A stretch of DNA of 23,982 nucleotides from JBMDXK01 sp048594375 (lineage in GTDB: Bacteria; Pseudomonadota; Alphaproteobacteria; Rhizobiales; Methylopilaceae): positions 1-23,982 of the forward strand of contig JBMDXK010000015.1 in the NCBI GenBank assembly GCA_048594375.1. The letters run 5' to 3'. Positions 15,522-21,561 of this stretch are shown piece after piece; position 1 is the first letter of the stretch; every line of letters begins with the position of its first letter. Below the pieces are notes generated by a model that was given only the letters and a program-made list of their open reading frames with translations, was not told where the DNA came from and ran no database searches. Made by a program: the position numbers and the translations under genes.

Positions 15522-16238
15522 CTAGTTTCCTCCCGTTGTGGATGATGAACTGCTCTGTGCGCCTACACCACCAACGCCAGACTGACGGTAATTTTCCAAA
15601 ACCACAGCCTTACGCGGCGCATAGGTTGGCTCTTCGCCCTGAGGACGAATGAAATCTTCCGGATCTGCAACCTGAGCGGCAAGATTATGCTGGGTAGCGC
15701 AGCCAAAATTATAATAAGGCTTGTTGGACATAGAGCCTATGACATCTGAACCATAGCCCAGATCCGTCGGCCACTGCCCGCATTTGCTGGCCGTATGCGC
15801 CTTCAGCGTTGGGTACGCCACACGCACCGGCGCCAAATGTGATGGCCCATATGCCTGATAGGCACCATGAGTAATGGCACGCACCGGAATACCGTTTTCA
15901 ATCAGCGCCGAACGGATGGCACGCACCGACTGCGACGACGACGCATCCGTTGAACCGCCCTGCGGCACCTGAACAATCACCATGCCGCGGCCATCCTGCC
16001 GCCACTCACGGGCAAACGCTTCAATATCACGCCGCTGACGGCCATTCAGCCCACCTTCTCCGGCTCCGGGTAACAAATCCAGCGTGGCCATTTTTTCAGA
16101 TACCACAATAGGATGGCGCTGTTGGTAATCACTTGGATTGATGGAGCCTGTGACACGGGCTGACTCACACCCCGCAACCATCACAGACAACAGACCCACT
16201 GTCACACACGCTTTCAAACCGCGGGAAATATTCAGCAT
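15522..16238 (-). CDS. cpaD: Pilus assembly lipoprotein CpaD
   Basis: Outer-membrane lipoprotein of the Tad system that supports the CpaC secretin. From ATG 16238 the protein has 238 residues and a signal peptide ending in VAGC with the lipid cysteine at 24. The CpaD signatures are intact: CGQWPTDLGYG near 152-162 and NFGCATQHNLAAQVADPEDF near 176-195, followed by an acidic/Ser-rich tail. A longer reading from a TTG at 16277 would put 13 polar residues before the signal peptide and is rejected. AGAAG upstream of ATG 16238 is an adequate ribosome site. It lies between cpaC (41 bases) and cpaE (2 bases). Confidence 0.92.
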   Translation of the reverse strand: MLNISRGLKACVTVGLLSVMVAGCESARVTGSINPSDYQQRHPIVVSEKMATLDLLPGAGEGGLNGRQRRDIEAFAREWRQDGRGMVIVQVPQGGSTDASSSQSVRAIRSALIENGIPVRAITHGAYQAYGPSHLAPVRVAYPTLKAHTASKCGQWPTDLGYGSDVIGSMSNKPYYNFGCATQHNLAAQVADPEDFIRPQGEEPTYAPRKAVVLENYRQSGVGGVGAQSSSSSTTGGN

Positions 16239-16279
16239 AGTGTCTTCTTTCGCTTTACAAATAACGTCCACGGGCAAAC

Positions 16280-17755
16280 CTAATCAATAATGAAACCATA
16301 GCTACCGTTATACCGCTGTCCCCCACCGTTCCGGCGTACCGAACCTGTGGTATCCACGTCCGGCTGGGTGGCATAAATCTTGTTGAACCGGCCCAGCAGG
16401 ATTTGCTCTGGATCTGTTGCATCCGCAAAGCCATCATCCGGACGTGCCAGCTTGTTCGGCGCATTGGGTTTTGCCAGATAAGGGGTTACAAAAATCACCA
16501 GCTCTGTTTCATTGCGTTCATAAGCCTGCGAGCGGAACAACTGACCCAAGATTGGCAGGTTCTTCAAATAAGGCAGGCCGTTGTGCGTAATGGAATTGCG
16601 CTGCTGCAACAAACCACCCAATACCAGCGAACCACCCGATGGAATTTCCAAAGCTGACTCCGCACGGCGCACACGCAAGCCGGGTACTTGCTGGCCACCA
16701 ATCATCACCGCGTTCTCATTGCTCAACTCACTGACTTCCGTGGCGACTTTAAGGTTGATCTTGCCGCCAGACAGCACAACGGGGGTAAAATCGAGCGCCA
16801 CACCATACTGTTTAAATTCAACGGTCGGTGTATTGGTATCCGTATTAATCCCTGTAATAATCGGATATTCACCACCTGCCAGAAACTTGGCCGACTCACC
16901 CGACATGGCCGTCAAGTTCGGCTCGGCCAGTGTGCGCATCACGCCATTTTCTTCCAGCGCACGCAGCGTGGCTGTCGTTGAAAAATCACCGCGGTTAATT
17001 CCTGCCGACACCAGGTTACCCACAGAGCCAAGGCCATTGCCCGTTGCAAAATTCAAGACGGTGGAACCAATGTTCCACTGACCATCAGAAAAATTGATCC
17101 CCAATTGCTTGCTGATGGTGCGGTTCATCTCTACCACAGACACTTTCAGCAGCACCTGCTCTTTGCCTTCAATGGCAATGGCGTTCACAACCTTGGTGGG
17201 ATCACCCACAATACGGCCGGCCAAATCCACCGCAACCTGCGCATCCGCCGCAGATACCGCCGAACCAGACAGCACAATGGAGTCACCCAACGGCTTTACA
17301 ATAATATTGCCTTTGGAAATCGAATTTTGCAGGGTACGGCTCAGCGCAGACATATCCCGCCCTACCGAAACATCCAATGCAAGGATCTGATTGCCGTTCT
17401 TATCAAAGAAAATCACATTGGTTTCACCAATCTGCATCCCGATCAGATACGCCTTGCGCGCCGACCGCACCACCGCATTGGCAATGGTGGGACTGGCCAC
17501 CAATACTTCGCTGGCATCGCGCGGCAAATCAATCACTAACGATTTTCCCAACCCCAGATTAACAGCGCGTGTGCCTGGCTGTGACGCGTAACGGGATGAA
17601 CCCGATGCGTCGCTGGAGGATTCATAACCACTGCGGCCTAAACGCAAATCACCGGAAGGGTCTGCTGCCATGACTGGCGCTGCCGATGTCAGTGCCATGC
17701 ACAGAGCTGTAAAACCTGAAACTATCGTGCGGGTCGCGTTCATGTGCGTATTCAT
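16280..17755 (-). CDS. cpaC: Tad pilus outer-membrane secretin CpaC (RcpA)
   Basis: Forms the outer-membrane channel for the Flp pilus. The 491 residues start with a signal peptide cleaved after about residue 30 (SAAPVMA), then the RcpA/CpaC N-terminal domain (GLGKSLVIDLPRDASEVLVA), a BON-like segment (about 109-175), and the C-terminal secretin domain with GGEYPI, VEFKQYGVALDFTPVV, VPGLRVRRAESALEIPSGGS and LPILGQLFRS near 390-410. ATG 17755 is preferred to a TTG six bases further upstream; an internal ATG at 17743 is also possible. It is followed by cpaD and preceded by cpaB. Confidence 0.95.
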   Translation of the reverse strand: MNTHMNATRTIVSGFTALCMALTSAAPVMAADPSGDLRLGRSGYESSSDASGSSRYASQPGTRAVNLGLGKSLVIDLPRDASEVLVASPTIANAVVRSARKAYLIGMQIGETNVIFFDKNGNQILALDVSVGRDMSALSRTLQNSISKGNIIVKPLGDSIVLSGSAVSAADAQVAVDLAGRIVGDPTKVVNAIAIEGKEQVLLKVSVVEMNRTISKQLGINFSDGQWNIGSTVLNFATGNGLGSVGNLVSAGINRGDFSTTATLRALEENGVMRTLAEPNLTAMSGESAKFLAGGEYPIITGINTDTNTPTVEFKQYGVALDFTPVVLSGGKINLKVATEVSELSNENAVMIGGQQVPGLRVRRAESALEIPSGGSLVLGGLLQQRNSITHNGLPYLKNLPILGQLFRSQAYERNETELVIFVTPYLAKPNAPNKLARPDDGFADATDPEQILLGRFNKIYATQPDVDTTGSVRRNGGGQRYNGSYGFIID

Positions 17756-17802
17756 CCCCAAATCCCATAATCAGCGCGTTATCGGCGCATAAAACTGAAA
17801 GC

Positions 17803-18636
17803 TTAACGTCCCGTCGAGGCTATGCCGTAACGCACTACTGTCATGCCGGCTTCTATAGTATCGCCGCCCAAACCTTTCCCCATCTCTGGTCCGGCATTGG
17901 CCATATCCGACGTGTTTGAGTCAACGAGTGAACGCAACGCGAGGGATAACGTCCCCATCTGACGGGCTAACGCCAAAACTTCTGCCTGACGGGGCAACAA
18001 CTCCAAGGTGGCGGTACGCCCCACAACAACCTTCTGCCCATCTTTCTCGCCAATCGTCTGATCGATAGCCAGCACCCGTACATTGGTGAGAATGGTAGAA
18101 CTGACAAATTCATCACGGTTGTTGGACGTGTTGTTTGTACCAGAGCGGTTTTCGCGGCGTGTCAGCAACACATCCACCCGATCATTGGGAAGAATAAAAC
18201 CACCCGCGCCTGTTTCCGCCGAAATCTCTGTTGCAATCGCACGCATGCCTGCTGGCAAAATTGCCGACATAAAGCCTGCACCCGCACTCTTGATAACCTT
18301 CTGCTCCCGCATTGGCTCGCCTGCCACAAACGACTGACGCGCAATAGAGCCGGAAATATCTTCAATCGCCGTGGGCTGTTGCGAACGCATAATGAAACTG
18401 CTCGCGTTTTCTTGTGGCCACTTCACCCAGCGCAAATCCGAAGGCGCAATCACCCCGCCCATCGGGACATCAACGCTCACGACAAGTACATCTTCCGTGC
18501 CAAGAGCCGTTGGAACCGGCTGCTCAACAATCTGAACAGACGAACCTTGCGGATTTTGCTTCGGAGTCATCAATGTCATTGCAAGAAAGCCTGCAACAAG
18601 GGCAATGGCAATAACGGCAATTCGTGCAGGTTTCAT
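17803..18636 (-). CDS. cpaB: Flp pilus assembly protein CpaB (RcpC)
   Basis: Periplasmic, inner-membrane-anchored Tad component with an SAF-type domain, thought to bind peptidoglycan or modulate the secretin. The 277 residues have an N-terminal membrane helix (about 5-24) followed by the SAF segment (VDVPMGGVIAPSDLRWVKWP, about 55-74), QSFVAGEPM, MRAIATEISAE, RVDVLLTRR and a conserved LARQMGTLSLALRS near 227-240. It is full length. It is the first gene after a 405-base gap from cpaA that contains two CtrA-type boxes, so cpaB-cpaC-cpaD-cpaE-cpaF-tadB-tadC may be its own transcription unit. Confidence 0.93.
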   Translation of the reverse strand: MKPARIAVIAIALVAGFLAMTLMTPKQNPQGSSVQIVEQPVPTALGTEDVLVVSVDVPMGGVIAPSDLRWVKWPQENASSFIMRSQQPTAIEDISGSIARQSFVAGEPMREQKVIKSAGAGFMSAILPAGMRAIATEISAETGAGGFILPNDRVDVLLTRRENRSGTNNTSNNRDEFVSSTILTNVRVLAIDQTIGEKDGQKVVVGRTATLELLPRQAEVLALARQMGTLSLALRSLVDSNTSDMANAGPEMGKGLGGDTIEAGMTVVRYGIASTGR

Positions 18637-18702
18637 CTTTACGCATCCGCTCTGTAAACGACAGTTGACAATTAGCTCATCTGGAATTTAACCAAAGAAA
18701 GG

Positions 18703-18717
18703 TCAATGTATGGTTAA
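18703..18717 (-). promoter_or_regulatory. Candidate CtrA box upstream of cpaB
   Basis: On the minus strand the bases read TTAACCATACATTGA: TTAA-N7-TTGA, one mismatch from the TTAA-N7-TTAA consensus, and the first half is TTAACCAT, the extended CtrA half-site. The right half overlaps TTGACC, a -35-like hexamer, the usual geometry of CtrA-activated promoters. It lies 67 bases before the cpaB ATG. No good -10 was found at the expected distance. Confidence 0.5.
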
Positions 18718-18837
18718 TATCTTCTAGAAAAACCCAGAATAACAATTAAAATGAACTTATGTATCACTATTGAACAGAATCTGCGGAATATTTACATTTA
18801 ATAAATACCTATTTTACTTGAATAAAACCGTATATTC

Positions 18838-18874
18838 CTTAATAAAAAAATGTTACCGCATCGGGTTTATTAAG
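18838..18874. repeat. AT-rich inverted repeat in the cpaA-cpaB gap
   Basis: CTTAATAAA (18838-18846) is perfectly complementary to TTTATTAAG (18866-18874), with a 19-base loop richer in G+C. No U-tract on the strand of the pilus genes is adjacent. Confidence 0.4.
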
Positions 18875-18923
18875 AAATTTTCTTTCGGCTTCCTTGATGG
18901 CATAGGCACGCTTGTAATCAGAT

Positions 18924-18938
18924 TTAACTTCCGCTTAA
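18924..18938. promoter_or_regulatory. Perfect TTAA-N7-TTAA CtrA-type box
   Basis: TTAACTTCCGCTTAA fits the CtrA consensus exactly on both strands. It is about 290 bases before cpaB and 104 bases after the cpaA stop. Together with the box at 18703 it suggests CtrA control of the pilus genes, as known in Caulobacter. Confidence 0.5.
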
Positions 18939-18989
18939 GAATTTGGTCATCACGCGGAAAAGCTGAGGAGTGGAGCGTAATGGGATAGC

Positions 18990-19016
18990 GATCCTTCGTT
19001 GCGCTCAGGATGACAG
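18990..19016 (+). repeat. Short interspersed repeat, copy 2
   Basis: Twenty-five of 27 bases match copy 1 at 6953-6979, with the exact core GCGCTCAGGATGACAG. Like copy 1 it lies just beyond the 3' end of a minus-strand gene (26 bases after the cpaA stop) in the same orientation relative to that gene. Confidence 0.75.
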
Positions 19017-19041
19017 GCTAAAGGTAAGAGTTTATTGCGTT

Positions 19042-19560
19042 TCAAGAAACAAAACTTTGCACAAGCCGCCGGAACAAATCCGTTTCAGGATAAACCACAA
19101 TTGCCGCTGCCGCGATGGCGATACCATAAGGAACGCCCGTTGTAGGGCGATGCAAGCGGTCAATCCATTCGTATTTGAGCAAAAATACGGGCAATGTAAT
19201 CTGCCGGACAGCCAGCAATATTAATGTGAGACCACCGCCAATCAGGCTCATATACACAAACCACATGAGGATATGTTCAAAGCCCATCCAAGCTGCTACG
19301 GCTGCTGCCAGCTTGGCATCGCCACCCTGTATCAAACCAAAGGCAAACAAAGTAAAGCCAATCAACAATACCAATACACCCAATGAAATATTGGTGGCAA
19401 TTTCAAGCGCTGAATAACCTGAGATACAGGCGATAAGGATGAACAGTATGGCGACAGCGCCATTGAGTTCATTGGGGATTGTCATGGTAAACAGGTCATA
19501 AAACGCCGCTATCAACATAAAACCCACAAATACCGCTGCCACCAGAAACAATAAACTCAT
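19042..19560 (-). CDS. cpaA: Prepilin peptidase CpaA
   Basis: Inner-membrane aspartyl protease (TadV/CpaA, peptidase family A24) that removes the short leader of the Flp prepilin. The 172 residues have about five or six membrane segments. The two catalytic aspartates are D22 in AAFYDLFTMTIPN and D81 in IQGGDAKLAAA (a GGD form of the usual GxGD motif). It lacks the N-terminal methylase domain, as typical for Tad. It follows flp by 111 bases, an ideal place for the pilin-processing enzyme. The ribosome site is weak, and a hairpin lies between flp and this gene, so its expression may be far below that of the pilin. Confidence 0.93.
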   Translation of the reverse strand: MSLLFLVAAVFVGFMLIAAFYDLFTMTIPNELNGAVAILFILIACISGYSALEIATNISLGVLVLLIGFTLFAFGLIQGGDAKLAAAVAAWMGFEHILMWFVYMSLIGGGLTLILLAVRQITLPVFLLKYEWIDRLHRPTTGVPYGIAIAAAAIVVYPETDLFRRLVQSFVS

Positions 19561-19648
19561 CTACGTCTGCTCACAAAAAATGCCGCCACTGTTACATGGC
19601 AGCATGATTGATAAAGGAAAAGAAAGTGTTACCGCTTCCAACCGCTAT

Positions 19649-19673
19649 AATATTACAAGAATTATGTAATATT
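19649..19673 (-). other. Hairpin at the 3' end of the flp gene
   Basis: AATATTACA (19649-19657) and TGTAATATT (19665-19673) form a perfect nine-pair stem with a seven-base loop that begins within the flp stop codon. There is no U-tract beyond it on the minus strand, so it may protect the pilin message from decay or weaken read-through into cpaA. Confidence 0.45.
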
Positions 19674-19842
19674 AATTGCCGCCTACGGCATCAGCAATTT
19701 CGTCAAATGTAGCACTAATATTGGTGCCTAACGTTGTTGCTGCTGTAATAATCACTACGGCAATCAAGGCTGCAATCAGGCCATATTCAATGGCGGTTGC
19801 GCCGGATTCATCAACCAAAAATGCTTTCATTGTGTTTGTCAT
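19672..19842 (-). CDS. Flp/PilA-type major pilin
   Basis: A 56-residue Flp prepilin, the structural subunit of the Tad pilus, too short for many gene callers. The leader MTNTMKAFLVDESG ends at G14; cleavage before ATAIEYGLIAALIAVVII leaves a mature pilin of 42 residues. E19 and Y20 form the conserved Glu-Tyr pair, and the hydrophobic stretch (about 21-34) forms the polymerising helix; the tail is NISATFDEIADAVGGN. GGGAG lies seven bases before ATG 19842. It sits directly upstream of cpaA, exactly where pilA stands in Caulobacter. The upstream region has direct repeats and a palindrome, consistent with its own regulated promoter. Confidence 0.95.
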   Translation of the reverse strand: MTNTMKAFLVDESGATAIEYGLIAALIAVVIITAATTLGTNISATFDEIADAVGGN

Positions 19843-19975
19843 TGACCAGCTCCCAGCTTTGTCGTTGTCACTTCATTTCGCAGCGGCTTCAACGTTTTCC
19901 CCCTCTGCTCATGAAACAAAATTAGCATCCACTTCTTAAAAGCAAGTAAATCTAATAAAATAATTCAGCTAATTG

Positions 19976-19993
19976 AACTTAAATACTTAAGTT
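19976..19993. promoter_or_regulatory. Palindrome AACTTAA-N4-TTAAGTT upstream of flp
   Basis: AACTTAA (19976-19982) and TTAAGTT (19987-19993) are exact inverse complements with a four-base gap, 134 bases before the pilin ATG. Next to it, reading on the minus strand, is TTAACCAA, resembling a CtrA half-site, but the spacing is five and not seven bases. Confidence 0.35.
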
Positions 19994-20010
19994 GGTTAAT
20001 CAATCTACTA

Positions 20011-20042
20011 CAAATAAACAAGTATTCGGCAAACAAACAAGT
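20011..20042. repeat. Two 13-base direct repeats upstream of flp
   Basis: CAAATAAACAAGT (20011-20023) and CAAACAAACAAGT (20030-20042) differ at one base and have a period of 19 bases, close to two helical turns, which suits cooperative binding of a regulator on one face of the DNA. Confidence 0.4.
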
Positions 20043-20104
20043 AAACAATAGTGTAAAATTTGATAGAAATTTATTTTAAAAAAAATACAATACTGAAAAT
20101 GCAA

Positions 20105-20135
20105 CAAAAAAGCCGCACTGGAAAAATGCGGCTTT
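20105..20135 (-). terminator. Rho-independent terminator of the rpoN-hpf-ptsN block
   Basis: On the minus strand AAAGCCGCA pairs with TGCGGCTTT (plus 20109-20117 and 20127-20135) and continues into TTTTTT. It is a strong, G+C-rich hairpin 33 bases after the ptsN stop. Confidence 0.9.
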
Positions 20136-20167
20136 CTCACAAGTCTATGGTTTGTGTATTTTTCTTT

Positions 20168-20629
20168 TCAGGCTGCGAAAGATGCTGTGGCTTGTGTTAA
20201 AAGGGCATGAATTGCTGCTGCATCCTGCGTGGCACGCAATTTTTGCGCAATCCTGGGATCACGCAACACGCGTGCAACCCGCGCAAGTGCCTTTAAATGA
20301 TCGGCTCCGGCGTCTTCAGGCGCCAACAACAAAAAGATCAGATCCACCGGCTCACCATCCAGCGACTCAAAATCAATCGGACGCTCCAATCGCGCAAACA
20401 CGCCCATGACCTGGCCAATGTTGGGTGACTTGCCATGCGGTATGGCTATACCATTGCCTACACCCGTTGATCCCAAGCGTTCCCGCTGCACCAACGTATC
20501 TAATATATCAAGCTCCGGTAAGCCCGTTATCTGGGCAGCCTTGGAAGCCAGTTCCTGCAAGACCTGCTTCTTTGTAGAAAAGCGCATTGGCGAAATCACC
20601 GCGCGCGGCTCTAACAAATCTCCAAGCAT
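20168..20629 (-). CDS. ptsN: Nitrogen-PTS enzyme IIA (EIIA-Ntr)
   Basis: Regulatory phosphoacceptor of the nitrogen phosphotransferase system; it receives phosphate from NPr and affects potassium, nitrogen and stress responses. From ATG 20629 it has 153 residues, the usual family length, and starts MLGDLLEPRAV. The phosphorylated histidine is H65 in GNGIAIPHGK; LDGEPVDLIFLLLAPE is also characteristic. GGAGG is eight bases upstream of this ATG. A GTG at 20725 would add 32 residues, overlap the hpf stop as GTGA and has its own GAGG; I prefer the ATG on length and family start but cannot exclude the extension. Last gene of rpoN-hpf-ptsN. Confidence 0.93.
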   Translation of the reverse strand: MLGDLLEPRAVISPMRFSTKKQVLQELASKAAQITGLPELDILDTLVQRERLGSTGVGNGIAIPHGKSPNIGQVMGVFARLERPIDFESLDGEPVDLIFLLLAPEDAGADHLKALARVARVLRDPRIAQKLRATQDAAAIHALLTQATASFAA

Positions 20630-20721
20630 AATCTGAGCCTCCCTTTGAGATGGCACAGAAGCAGAGAAACCGCCGGATGACGCTTCCGCTGCCGCTAATG
20701 TCGGTTTATAAACAGCCGCGC

Positions 20722-21306
20722 TCACTCCGCGGCCTCTTTCATTGCGTTGTTTGGATCCACCCAGCCAATATTGCCATCATTGCGGCGGTAAACAATATTG
20801 ACGCCACCATGGGAGGCGTTCTTGAAAACAAACAACGGCGCTCCGGATAAATCCAGCTGCAAAACTGCAGAACTCACCGGCATGGAGCGCAATTGCGAGG
20901 CCGTCTCTGCAATCACCAATGGATTATAGCTCTCATATTTTTCAGCATCCTCATCGCCAGGCTGCTCAATAACATAGCTGGCATAAACCGCGCCCTCCGC
21001 CTTTGTGGGGCCATTATGGGAACGGAGCTTGCTTTTATACCGACGCAGACGGGTTTCCATGCGGTCTGCGGCCTGATCAAAACTGGCATAGGCATCGCCC
21101 GCATTGGCAATGGATTGAAGATCCTGGCCTGAATCAAGGTGTAAAAAGATCTCCGTACGAAAGCCATGGCCTTCTTTAATGAACATCACATGACCAGAAA
21201 AACCACGGCCAAAGTATTTTTCCATGGCTGTGTCAAGACGGCCTTCAACGTGCTGGCGAAGCGCATCACCAATATCAATGTTTTTTCCGGTAATTTGTAA
21301 ACCCAT
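20722..21306 (-). CDS. hpf: Ribosome hibernation promoting factor, long form
   Basis: Binds the 30S subunit and dimerises ribosomes into inactive 100S particles in stationary phase. The 194 residues contain the N-terminal S30AE domain (1 to about 105; MGLQITGKNIDIGDALRQHV at the start and the RMETRLRRYKSKLRSH helix) and a C-terminal dimerisation domain (about 135-190; PLFVFKNASHGGVNIVYRRNDGNIGWVDP), so this is the long form and not the short E. coli type. GGAG eight bases before ATG 21306 supports the start. It lies between rpoN (255-base gap) and ptsN; a palindrome sits 45 bases upstream. Confidence 0.94.
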   Translation of the reverse strand: MGLQITGKNIDIGDALRQHVEGRLDTAMEKYFGRGFSGHVMFIKEGHGFRTEIFLHLDSGQDLQSIANAGDAYASFDQAADRMETRLRRYKSKLRSHNGPTKAEGAVYASYVIEQPGDEDAEKYESYNPLVIAETASQLRSMPVSSAVLQLDLSGAPLFVFKNASHGGVNIVYRRNDGNIGWVDPNNAMKEAAE

Positions 21307-21350
21307 GGATAGACTCCACTTTTCTATTGCACATTTCTGTTGGACATTCC

Positions 21351-21376
21351 GTGTTCATAATACATCATTATGACAC
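21351..21376. promoter_or_regulatory. Inverted repeat upstream of hpf
   Basis: GTGTTCATAAT (21351-21361) and ATTATGACAC (21367-21376) are inverse complements apart from one extra T, separated by ACATC. The centre is about 58 bases before the hpf ATG, suiting an operator overlapping the promoter. The TATTAT on the minus strand within it could be a -10. No regulator can be named. Confidence 0.35.
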
Positions 21377-21561
21377 CAAAACGTTTTTTATTATTTTTTT
21401 TCAAGCCACACTCTGTTGCTCAGAATGTGAATGCAGACCTTGTTGATCTGTTCCCTTCTTTTAAGAGGTAAGAGCGATTTTCCGCCGAGTCAATCATAAC
21501 GCGCATAAGGGCTGGGGAGAAGCGTGTAATTCACTACCTTTCCCTTATAGCCAATGATCCC

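Larger units (their letters stand above)
18637..19041. other. 405-base cpaA-cpaB intergenic region
   Basis: No convincing gene. It holds a near-perfect CtrA box at 18703-18717, an inverted repeat at 18838-18874, a perfect TTAA-N7-TTAA at 18924-18938 and repeat copy 2 at 18990-19016. Most of the remainder is AT-rich DNA without recognisable content. A short frame at 18770-18988 has no ribosome site or family and is not called. Confidence 0.6.
19843..20104. other. Upstream region of flp, AT-rich, no gene
   Basis: Between the ptsN terminator and the pilin start I find no gene. The stretch holds a palindrome (19976-19993), a TTAACCAA half-site on the minus strand (near 19993-20000), and tandem repeats (20011-20042). 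I could not fix a promoter with confidence. Confidence 0.5.

Noticed and set aside
18770..18988. Small plus-strand gene in the cpaA-cpaB gap
   Set aside because: The predicted product is Phe/Lys-rich from AT-rich DNA, overlaps a CtrA-type box and an inverted repeat, and lacks a ribosome site.
19843..20104. Sigma-54 promoter for the pilin gene
   Set aside because: rpoN is close by, but no GG-N10-GC element of the TGGCAC-N5-TTGC type is visible here.
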